Shown here: piece by piece, positions 1-5,074 of the stretch
Numbering within the stretch: the first letter of the stretch is position 1
Layout of the letters: every line of letters begins with the position of its first letter
Origin: Maricaulis sp.
GTDB lineage: Bacteria; Pseudomonadota; Alphaproteobacteria; Caulobacterales; Maricaulaceae
Assembly: GCA_002694345.1 (NCBI GenBank)
Contig: NZLV01000092.1
Coordinates: 1 to 5,074, forward strand
DNA: 5,074 nt
Reading direction: 5' to 3'
Position numbers and translations under genes: made by a program
The notes under the pieces: model-generated
What the model was told of the DNA's origin: nothing
Database searches by the model: none
What the model saw: the letters and a program-made list of their open reading frames with translations, nothing else

Positions 1-87
1 ACCTCGGCCGGTGACCAGTCGGCGGCTATCAACAACAACTTCGCGGATCTGTCCGCGAAGGTGAACGCCCTGATCGCTGCGCTGTAG
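1..87 (+). CDS. C-terminal end of an unidentified phage protein (5' partial)
   Basis: The frame is open from base 1 to the TAG at 85-87, giving 28 residues; the start lies outside the window. The tail contains NNNFADLSAKVNALIAAL, which has hydrophobic residues (F, L, V, L, I, L) at heptad-like spacing and would form a short amphipathic helix, possibly an oligomerising coiled coil. It ends 15 bases before a tail adaptor gene on the same strand. In T7-like genomes the capsid gene or a small accessory structural gene usually sits here, so a virion protein is a reasonable inference. Too little is present to name the family. The reading frame is supported by the good ribosome binding site that directly follows its stop. 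Confidence 0.6.
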   Translation, partial: TSAGDQSAAINNNFADLSAKVNALIAAL

Positions 88-88
88 C

Positions 89-95
89 GGGAGGG
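89..95 (+). promoter_or_regulatory. Ribosome binding site for the tail adaptor gene
   Basis: GGGAGGG lies 7 bases upstream of the ATG at 103, in the short gap after the upstream stop codon. It is a strong Shine-Dalgarno match with good spacing, and it fixes the start of the gp11-like gene. Confidence 0.75.
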
Positions 96-102
96 TTGAG
101 AC

Positions 103-726
103 ATGGCCGAGATCGACAACACGTTGAAGTTCTGCAATGCGGCGCTGGTGCGGGCGTCGGTCTCGGTCCTGTCTGATTTTGAGAGCGCAAAGGGTCTGAA
201 TGTCAAAGCCCTGTTCGATGCGTTCCAAGATGAAGTTCTGGCGCTGGCCTTCTGGCGCTTCAACACCGGCACGCGGCAACTGGTCGCGCTGAGCGAAACG
301 CCTGAGGTCCGGTGGGGCTATCAGTTCCAACTGCCAGCGGATCGGCTGGACTATCCCAAGGCGGTCTATGACAGCGCAACCGCCAGCTATCCGACCGGCG
401 AGTACGAGTTGGGCGAAGACCGGCTCTACGGCGATTTCGAGGCCTGCTGGGTCTGGTATCAGCGGCGGCCGTCACACCCTGGCCATTGGGGCGTGTCCAT
501 GCGCGCCTTTGCCATTGTGGCCTTTGCGGCGCGTCTGGCCCTGGCGCTCAATGAGGACCATTCTCGCTATCGCACCCTGACGATAGAGGCCTATGGCAGC
601 CTGGACGTGGCCGCGCTGGAAGGGCTGTTGGGCATTGCGATCCAGAAGGAGGCTCTTGCCTCGCCGCCAGAGCAAGCCATGCCGGATGGCGGCCCTCTTC
701 TGGCGGCTCGCAATGGAGCCTGGTAG
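103..726 (+). CDS. T7 gp11-like tail tubular protein A (head-tail adaptor)
   Basis: The 207-residue product resembles podoviral tail tubular protein A (T7 gp11 type). In that family the protein forms the ring that joins the portal to the tail nozzle. Family-like signals seen here are the opening helix LKFCNAALVRA (8-18), a second helix ending in the aromatic turn LAFWRFN (48-54), and a W-x-Y-x-x-x-LP element (W71, Y73, L77, P78) followed by an acidic D-rich turn. The length is close to T7 gp11 (about 196 residues). The C-terminal part, about 125-185, is helical, and the last 20 residues look flexible. The ATG at 103 is supported by GGGAGGG 7 bases upstream. The TAG stop shares one base with the GTG start of the next gene, consistent with coupled translation of adaptor and nozzle. 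Assignment is by motif recognition, not by a search. Confidence 0.8.
   Translation: MAEIDNTLKFCNAALVRASVSVLSDFESAKGLNVKALFDAFQDEVLALAFWRFNTGTRQLVALSETPEVRWGYQFQLPADRLDYPKAVYDSATASYPTGEYELGEDRLYGDFEACWVWYQRRPSHPGHWGVSMRAFAIVAFAARLALALNEDHSRYRTLTIEAYGSLDVAALEGLLGIAIQKEALASPPEQAMPDGGPLLAARNGAW
715..718 (+). promoter_or_regulatory. Ribosome binding site supporting a GTG start at 726
   Basis: GGAG sits 7 bases upstream of the GTG at 726, inside the end of the preceding gene. It decides the start: there is no in-frame ATG before the conserved NFSAGEL motif, so the GTG start overlapping the TAG (TAGTG) is the best choice. Confidence 0.6.
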
Positions 727-1025
727 TGGCCCGCTTCACGCAAACACGACAAAACTTCTCGGCCGGTGAGCTCGGGCCTGGCACGGTCGGCCGGGATGAC
801 CGCGACTTTTACGAAACCGGCCTCAAGGATGCGACCAATATCCTGCCCCTCGTTTCCGGTGGCTTCACGGCTCGGGGTGGATTTCGCCATGTCCAGCATG
901 TGCGGCGTCAGCTTTCGGCCATTGATCTGAGCTCGGCGACAATCAGCGGTGGGGATGCTGGCGGCGACCCGCCGGCCTATGACGGCGGCGGGTGGATCAA
1001 TATTCCGGGCGGGGTACTGCCATGA
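726..1025 (+). CDS. N-terminal piece of split gp12-like tail tubular protein B
   Basis: This 99-residue frame carries the hallmark N-terminus of the podoviral tail tubular protein B / nozzle family: NFSAGELGPG (10-19), GRDDRDFYETGL (22-33), a short helix with conserved Asn (DATN, 35-38), then the glycine turn SGGFTARGGFRHV (44-56). The family normally continues in one chain for several hundred more residues; here a TGA stops it at 1023-1025. From about residue 62 (QLSAIDLSSATISGG) the sequence looks like the first strands of a discoidin-like insert that continues in the next frame. The start is GTG, overlapping the previous stop by one base, with GGAG 7 bases upstream. The stop overlaps the downstream ATG at 1022 (ATGA). 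Either this is a separately made N-terminal subunit or domain, or it is the front part of a gene broken by a missing base. It is unlikely to act alone as a complete nozzle protein. Confidence 0.7.
   Translation: MARFTQTRQNFSAGELGPGTVGRDDRDFYETGLKDATNILPLVSGGFTARGGFRHVQHVRRQLSAIDLSSATISGGDAGGDPPAYDGGGWINIPGGVLP
1007..1014 (+). promoter_or_regulatory. Weak G-rich ribosome binding site before ATG at 1022
   Basis: GGGCGGGG lies 7 bases upstream of the ATG at 1022. It is purine-rich but lacks a GGAG or GAGG core, so independent initiation here is probably weak; re-initiation after the overlapping TGA would be needed. The G4 run at 1011-1014 is also the most likely place for a one-base error that would explain the split reading frame. 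Confidence 0.3.
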
Positions 1026-3211
1026 GCATTGCGTTTTTGGAGATCGACCTTGGGGCGGCAACGCGGGTGGGGTTGGTTGATATTGTCGACATTGCCTCGG
1101 CCGGCGCAGACGCGAGTGATGGGTGGTGGGTGGAATACTCAACGGACAATTCCAGCTGGACCCAATTTGCAGACAAGTTCGATTTGCTGGGCTCGGAAAC
1201 CTTCACCCGGCGCGCATCGCTTGCGCCAGGAGAAGATGTGACTGCTCGCTACTGGCGTCTCGTGGCGGACGACGCGCTGAGCGGTCGAACAATCGCCGTC
1301 GACGCTGTTCAGATGTGGCAGGAAAGCGAGGAGCTTTCTGCGGCGCGAGGGTTCGGATTTTCCTATTCCACCGAAACGGACTACGCAATGGTCCTAACGG
1401 ATCGCGCAATTGAGGTTTATGACGCTGGCGTGCATGTCGGGTCTGTCTATTCGCCCTACACGTCCGCCCAGGTCGCCGAGGTGACACGCGCGCAGTCGCT
1501 CGACACGCTTTTGCAGTTCCATGAGGATGTGGAGCCTTGGCGCGTTTTTCGCCAAGGCGATGGTAGCGAGTGGGATAGTCGGGCGCAGAGCTTTGACAAC
1601 GTGCCGCAGATCCGCTTTTCGGACGCGACATACACCAACGGGACCAATGAGAAGCAGGAAGTCTTGCTGCTCAAAATGACCAGTGGGACAGATCGTTTCA
1701 ATCTGAAATATGGCGGCAAGGTTTCCGCTTCGATCACCTATGACGGTGACAACTCCACGACTGCGGGAAACATTGAAGCTGCCCTGGAGGGGATTGAGGA
1801 TGTCGGTTCAGGCAATGTGAGCGTTTCTCGCACCGCGACCAATACATTTACGGTCGAGTTCATTAATGACCTGGGCCAACAGCCAATCGCGTTGATGTCC
1901 TACCAATTCCTCGGCCCCGGCGATGGCGATGAGATCATTGATGTTTCAAGGGTGGTGGATGGTGGGTCCGGCGGGGAGCCGATCATGTCGGCCGCGCGCG
2001 GCTGGCCGTCATGCGGAACGTTCTATCAGTCGCGGCTCGCGCTAGCGGGTTTCAAGGGACGCAAGGCTACGCTCGCCTTTTCTGTCCTGTCGGACTTCTT
2101 TGACTTGGACTTGGAACTGGAGGGGTCAGACGGCGGCCTTCTCCTGCCGATTGACAACGACCAAATGAAGGCCATTCGTCAGGTCAATCCTGGAAATCAT
2201 TTTCAGATATTTACCGACGATGGCGAGTTCTGGATAAGCGACCGCGTAATCGCGAAGGGGCAAATTCCCAACTTTGCACTGGGGCCTGAGCGTGGAATAT
2301 GGCCAGGCCTCGATGTCGCGCAGGCTGATGACAATAACTTCTATGTGCCGGCCGATGGCAAATCCGTCCGGGCGTTCGTGTTTGAGGAGGCCAGCCAGCG
2401 CTACCGCGCACTCAATGCCTCGCGCCTGTCGGCTCATCTGATCGCATCACCGACCGGATGGGCGACCATTCGCCGGGACAGTTCCGAAGGCGCTGACCGG
2501 GTGTTTCTGGCCAATGCCGATGGGTCGGCCGCTGTTTACACGCTGGCGACGGCCGAGGATTTTGCCGCCTGGGTTCCCTGGGGGACGCAGGGCGGGGAGT
2601 TCGTGGACTTCATCGCTGAAGGCGGTCGCACCCTTTATGCCATTGTCGAGCGAACGGTTGACGGGCAGACCGGGCTTCGGCTGGAGATCTATGACCCGGC
2701 GGCGTTGTATGATGCGCATGTTGCGGTCAGCGAGGATGATCCGGTCAGCGAGGTTTCCGGCCTCGACCATTTGGAAGGCGAGACCGTCGAGCTCTGGCTG
2801 GATGGTCGCCCCTACGGTTCCGCTGCTGTTGCGTCAGGCGCGGTGGCCCTGCCGGTTGCCGCCAGTGAAATCGAAGTGGGTCTGAATGTCGCCTGGCGAG
2901 CCGAAACCATGGATCTGGTCATGGATGTTGGCGGCACGACGCGGGGCAGCAAATCGCGGGTGCATTCGGTGCATCTTCTGCTGGAAGACACGGGCTCCAT
3001 TGCCGTGGGGGCCAACGGTGAAGAGCCGCGCGAAATCCTGCTGCGCTCCACGGCCGATGCCTTCAAGCCCCTGGGCGACATCCTCTATACAGGCCCTGTC
3101 GAGATTGACGGCCTGATGGGGTATGCGCGCGAAAATTCGGTTGTGATCACACAGACAATCCGCTCGCCGGCCACGGTGCGCGCTTTCACCATGGAGGGGC
3201 GAACCGTATGA
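1022..3211 (+). CDS. Main part of split gp12-like tail tubular protein B (nozzle) with inserted beta domains
   Basis: The 729-residue frame carries the body of a T7 gp12-type tail nozzle protein. Residues 1 to about 100 look like an F5/8 type C (discoidin-like) beta-sandwich: LEIDLG near the start, YSTDNSSWTQF at 39-49, RYWRLV at 76-81. Nozzle sequence resumes at ARGFGFSYSTETDYAMVL (from 108) and runs through EPW (171-173). A beta-rich insert follows at about 210-310 (FNLKYGGK at 226-233). Typical family motifs come next: RGWPS (326-330), FYQSRLALAGF (334-344), SDFFDLDL (357-364), FTDDGEFWIS (397-406), and a C-terminal GLDHLEGETV (580-589) with HSVHLLLEDTG (from 648). ATG at 1022 overlaps the previous TGA; an in-frame GTG at 992 would add ten residues but has no better binding site. 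The frame is -1 relative to the N-terminal piece, and one extra base in the G run at 1011-1014 would fuse them into 828 residues. The family call is firm; whether it is a separate gene is not. Confidence 0.75.
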   Translation: MSIAFLEIDLGAATRVGLVDIVDIASAGADASDGWWVEYSTDNSSWTQFADKFDLLGSETFTRRASLAPGEDVTARYWRLVADDALSGRTIAVDAVQMWQESEELSAARGFGFSYSTETDYAMVLTDRAIEVYDAGVHVGSVYSPYTSAQVAEVTRAQSLDTLLQFHEDVEPWRVFRQGDGSEWDSRAQSFDNVPQIRFSDATYTNGTNEKQEVLLLKMTSGTDRFNLKYGGKVSASITYDGDNSTTAGNIEAALEGIEDVGSGNVSVSRTATNTFTVEFINDLGQQPIALMSYQFLGPGDGDEIIDVSRVVDGGSGGEPIMSAARGWPSCGTFYQSRLALAGFKGRKATLAFSVLSDFFDLDLELEGSDGGLLLPIDNDQMKAIRQVNPGNHFQIFTDDGEFWISDRVIAKGQIPNFALGPERGIWPGLDVAQADDNNFYVPADGKSVRAFVFEEASQRYRALNASRLSAHLIASPTGWATIRRDSSEGADRVFLANADGSAAVYTLATAEDFAAWVPWGTQGGEFVDFIAEGGRTLYAIVERTVDGQTGLRLEIYDPAALYDAHVAVSEDDPVSEVSGLDHLEGETVELWLDGRPYGSAAVASGAVALPVAASEIEVGLNVAWRAETMDLVMDVGGTTRGSKSRVHSVHLLLEDTGSIAVGANGEEPREILLRSTADAFKPLGDILYTGPVEIDGLMGYARENSVVITQTIRSPATVRAFTMEGRTV
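2724..2753 (+). repeat. 12-base direct repeat inside the nozzle gene
   Basis: CGGTCAGCGAGG occurs at 2724-2735 and again at 2742-2753, an 18-base period that keeps frame. It encodes two V-S-E copies six residues apart, just upstream of the conserved GLDHLEGETV motif. It may be a small slippage duplication in a linker, or simply chance in GC-rich coding DNA. Confidence 0.4.
3193..3199 (+). promoter_or_regulatory. Ribosome binding site for the gp14-like gene
   Basis: GGAGGGG lies 8 bases upstream of the ATG at 3208, within the last codons of the nozzle gene. It is the strongest internal Shine-Dalgarno match in the window and fixes the ATGA-overlapping start. It suggests the small internal virion protein is initiated efficiently on its own account, not only by coupling. 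Confidence 0.7.
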
Positions 3212-3768
3212 CCGAGTTTCTTGAGCGCTATTATTCCGAAATGAGCGGTTCGCCACAAGCGGGTTCGGCGGGGGATGAGCCCATGCCAACCGCGTCGCCC
3301 AGCTCTCAAACACTTTCCACGGCCCAGCAGGGGGCCAGCGTGGCCAGCGCCCTTTTCCAGATCGCCGCAGCGGGCGGGCGAGCGCGCGACATGCAGCGCT
3401 CGGCCGGCGACCAGATCGTCGCGGCGGCGGCAGAAGAAGCCGACGCGTTGCGCGCCGCCAATGAGCAAACCCGTCAATTCCTGAGGGCATCCGGCCGCCT
3501 TCGCGTTGCGGCCGCCGCCTCGGGCGTGGATTTGGGTTCTGCCTCGGTGCAGCAACTGGATCGGGAGCTGGCAAACGCATCCGAGGAGACGCGCGCAGAC
3601 ACGGTTCGCCGGGGCTTCAGTCGCGCCTATGCCCGCCGCGGATATGCCCGCCGTCTGGCGGCAAATGCGGCCGAGAGCTTCGGCGGCACAGTGGTCTCCT
3701 CCACGATCAATGCCGCCGAGGCGGCTGGCGAAAAAATTACGCAACTCCTGACGCAAGGGGGCGGCTGA
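3208..3768 (+). CDS. gp14-like small internal virion protein
   Basis: The product is 186 residues, rich in Ala, Arg and Gln, and predicted mostly helical. In order: a short acidic/aromatic start (1-12), a Ser/Pro/Gln-rich linker (13-41), a small-residue hydrophobic stretch GASVASALFQIAAAGG (42-57), a long helix with regular Ala/Glu/Arg spacing (about 58-104), the turn SGVDLGSASVQQLD (105-118), and another Arg/Ala helix (119-175). A long helix followed by a 'SG-hydrophobic-GS' turn resembles T7 gp14-type internal virion proteins, which in T7 are ejected first and form an outer-membrane channel. Position directly after the nozzle gene, as in T7, supports this. The length is close to T7 gp14 (196 residues). 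The ATG overlaps the previous stop (ATGA) and has GGAGGGG 8 bases upstream. The 42-57 stretch is short for a membrane span. The family call rests on pattern and context, as these proteins diverge greatly. Confidence 0.6.
   Translation: MTEFLERYYSEMSGSPQAGSAGDEPMPTASPSSQTLSTAQQGASVASALFQIAAAGGRARDMQRSAGDQIVAAAAEEADALRAANEQTRQFLRASGRLRVAAAASGVDLGSASVQQLDRELANASEETRADTVRRGFSRAYARRGYARRLAANAAESFGGTVVSSTINAAEAAGEKITQLLTQGGG
3755..3761 (+). promoter_or_regulatory. Ribosome binding site for the large internal virion protein gene
   Basis: AAGGGGG lies 8 bases upstream of the ATG at 3770, inside the last codons of the gp14-like gene. It is a moderate purine-rich match that supports this start just after the TGA at 3766-3768. 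Confidence 0.5.
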
Positions 3769-3769
3769 C

Positions 3770-5074
3770 ATGCCGAACCGAAACCCTCGGGGCGTTTCCA
3801 TTCCCGACTTCAATCCGCGCAATATCCAGACCCAAGGGCCGCTGATCTTTGGCGGCACGCCGGGATCGGGAGACGGGGCGGCCCAAGTGGCCTCGGCCTT
3901 TTCGCGCATGTCCGAACGGTTGGGCCGGGCGGCCGATGAGGCGGCGACACGCGAGGGGCGTGATGCCGGCGCGGCCGCAGGCCTGGACCCGGAGTTCCGT
4001 CGCCAGGAAGGCAATGGCGCGTTTGAGCGCGCTTATAACGCAGCCGGCTCGGCGGTCTATCTGCAAAATCTGGAAGTTGAAGTTTCCGGCCGTGTGGCCG
4101 AGATCGGCGAGCAAACGCGCGGCGATCCTGAGGCGATGACCGCCGCCTTTGACGGTCTGCGCAATGAGCTGTTGCAAAGCCAGGCCATGCAGGACCCGGC
4201 CATGCGGGCGGCCTTTGAGCCCATGTTTGCCCGTCAGCGCCTGGGCTATCAGCGTCAGGCGTTTCGCGATGAGATCGCCGCGCAATCCGATGCTGCGGCC
4301 GCAACGGCGGATCGGTGGGCGCAAACCCGCGCCGATGCCATCGTGCGGCTCGCCCGCACGGCCGGCCTTGATGATGTGGCCGACGCTGCGCTGACCGGTG
4401 AGGTTGACACGCTGGCAAGCCAGTTGGTGGCCTATGGTCCGCGCGAAGGCTTTGAGTTCCGGGGTGAAGTGTACGACGCGGACCCGGATCGTGCAGCGGC
4501 CTACTCCCTGCAGGACATCGAGCGCATTCTGTCGCGCGTGGAGAGCTCGGCCGAGGAGGCGCGAGTTGCTGGGGCCTATGACCGCTTGCCCAATGACCTG
4601 GCGGCGCGTGATACCTTCCGTCAGCGCTTCCTGGGTGATTGGGATGACGGACAGTATGCCTTCATAGACGAAGCTGGCCGGGCGCGTCTGAACAATGCCA
4701 TGAACGGCGATCTGTCCCGCCGTCAAACGGCGGCCGAAAGCGCGCGCCGCGATGCCGTCCGCGCCCTGGAAAGGGCGCTGGACCGGGCAACGGACGTAAC
4801 GGATGCAGGACTACGGCCCGGCGATCAGGTTTTCGAGACCCTGGCGCGCGAGGCCTTGCGTCTGGGCGATGAGGAGTTGGCGCAGGAGGCGCTGGAAAGC
4901 GGCGGCATCGCAGATGCGGCTGAGTGGGCCTGGCAGCAAAACCCGGTTGAATTGCGAACCGAGGTGGATGCGGCGCGCGCGCGCCTGGACGCCGAAGGGG
5001 AGGCGAGCTCGTTTGAGGCGCGCCGGCTGCAGGCCGTCGAGACGGTTCTGTCCCGGATGGAGACCGGCTTGCGC
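3770..5074 (+). CDS. Large internal virion (DNA-ejection) protein, gp15/gp16-like (3' partial)
   Basis: The frame is open from the ATG at 3770 to the right edge, giving 435 residues with no stop. The N-terminus is Pro/Asn/Gly-rich (MPNRNPRGVSIPDFNPRN) with a glycine-rich turn near 28-36, then almost entirely helical Ala/Arg/Glu/Asp-rich sequence. An early helix is AAQVASAFSRMSERLGRAADEA (37-58). A conserved-looking block with GDPEAMTAAFDGLRNEL follows at about 118-134. Internal virion proteins of podoviruses (T7 gp15/gp16) are very long helical proteins encoded directly after the gp14-type gene; they are ejected into the host and escort the DNA. Many relatives carry a lytic transglycosylase domain, but no catalytic motif is seen in this part, so one could only lie beyond the window. 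The gene starts one base after the previous stop, with AAGGGGG 8 bases upstream. No signal peptide or membrane segment is visible. The role is inferred mainly from position, length and composition. Confidence 0.6.
   Translation, partial: MPNRNPRGVSIPDFNPRNIQTQGPLIFGGTPGSGDGAAQVASAFSRMSERLGRAADEAATREGRDAGAAAGLDPEFRRQEGNGAFERAYNAAGSAVYLQNLEVEVSGRVAEIGEQTRGDPEAMTAAFDGLRNELLQSQAMQDPAMRAAFEPMFARQRLGYQRQAFRDEIAAQSDAAAATADRWAQTRADAIVRLARTAGLDDVADAALTGEVDTLASQLVAYGPREGFEFRGEVYDADPDRAAAYSLQDIERILSRVESSAEEARVAGAYDRLPNDLAARDTFRQRFLGDWDDGQYAFIDEAGRARLNNAMNGDLSRRQTAAESARRDAVRALERALDRATDVTDAGLRPGDQVFETLAREALRLGDEELAQEALESGGIADAAEWAWQQNPVELRTEVDAARARLDAEGEASSFEARRLQAVETVLSRMETGLR

Noticed and set aside
992..994. 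GTG at 992 as the start of the second nozzle frame
   Set aside because: It has no clear ribosome binding site and adds only ten residues without family resemblance; the ATG at 1022 overlaps the upstream stop exactly.
983..1025. Programmed -1 ribosomal frameshift joining the two nozzle pieces
   Set aside because: No X-XXY-YYZ slippery heptamer is present in the stretch where both frames are open; the G4 run (CGGGGTA) allows only poor re-pairing. A missing base or ATGA coupling explains the layout better.
591..1142. Minus-strand open frame of 183 codons opposite the adaptor/nozzle junction
   Set aside because: It crosses two plus-strand genes with clear family motifs, and its product is a Pro/Arg/Ser-rich low-information sequence.
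3085..4726. Long minus-strand open frames (3085-4014, 309 codons; 3737-4726, 329 codons)
   Set aside because: They lie opposite plus-strand genes with good ribosome sites and family resemblance. Their proteins are Arg/His/Gly/Pro-rich and patternless, as expected for antisense frames in GC-rich DNA.
3208..5074. Gene transfer agent cluster of an alphaproteobacterium
   Set aside because: Alphaproteobacterial gene transfer agents encode long-tail (siphovirus-like) proteins. The adaptor, nozzle and internal virion proteins here are of the short-tail type.
1..5074. Defence system, CRISPR array, tRNA, insertion sequence, promoter or terminator
   Set aside because: I found no repeat arrays, cloverleaf-like sequence, inverted terminal repeats, transposase-like proteins or hairpin followed by a T run. 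The coding density leaves almost no room for them.

Overview
The window is a compact stretch of a virion structural module from a podovirus-type (T7-like tail) phage or prophage. Every gene that can be supported is on the plus strand, and there is no non-coding gap longer than about 15 bases. The DNA is GC-rich, and the proteins are rich in Ala, Arg, Asp and Glu. The style and GC content suggest a phage or prophage of an alphaproteobacterium. That host assignment is an inference: no host gene, tRNA, integrase or attachment site is visible, so lytic phage and prophage cannot be told apart.

Layout from left to right: (1) the last 28 codons of an unidentified upstream gene, ending in a short heptad-like helix (1-87). 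(2) A T7 gp11-like tail tubular protein A / head-tail adaptor (103-726). (3) A T7 gp12-like tail tubular protein B / nozzle that is split between two frames: an N-terminal piece with the family's opening motif (726-1025), then the remainder in the -1 frame (1022-3211), joined by an ATGA stop/start overlap. The break lies inside an apparent inserted F5/8 type C (discoidin-like) beta-sandwich domain. (4) A small, Ala-rich, helical protein resembling T7 gp14-type internal virion proteins (3208-3768). (5) The first 435 codons of a long, Ala/Arg/Glu-rich helical protein, open to the right edge, most likely a gp15/gp16-type internal virion (DNA-ejection) protein (3770-5074).

The order adaptor, nozzle, small internal virion protein, large internal virion protein matches the T7 gp11-12-14-15/16 block, with no visible gp13 counterpart. 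The genes are packed with overlaps of 1 or 4 bases or a 1-base gap, so they are probably co-transcribed and translationally coupled. Together they would build the short tail below the portal and the proteins ejected through it at infection.

The most notable point is the split nozzle gene with two apparent domain insertions: the discoidin-like domain, and a GC-poorer beta-rich domain at about 1650-1950. Adding one base to the G run at 1011-1014 would rejoin the two reading frames into one protein of 828 residues. The split may therefore be a base-calling error, a real mutation or a genuine two-gene arrangement. I see no defence system, CRISPR array, RNA gene, promoter or convincing terminator.
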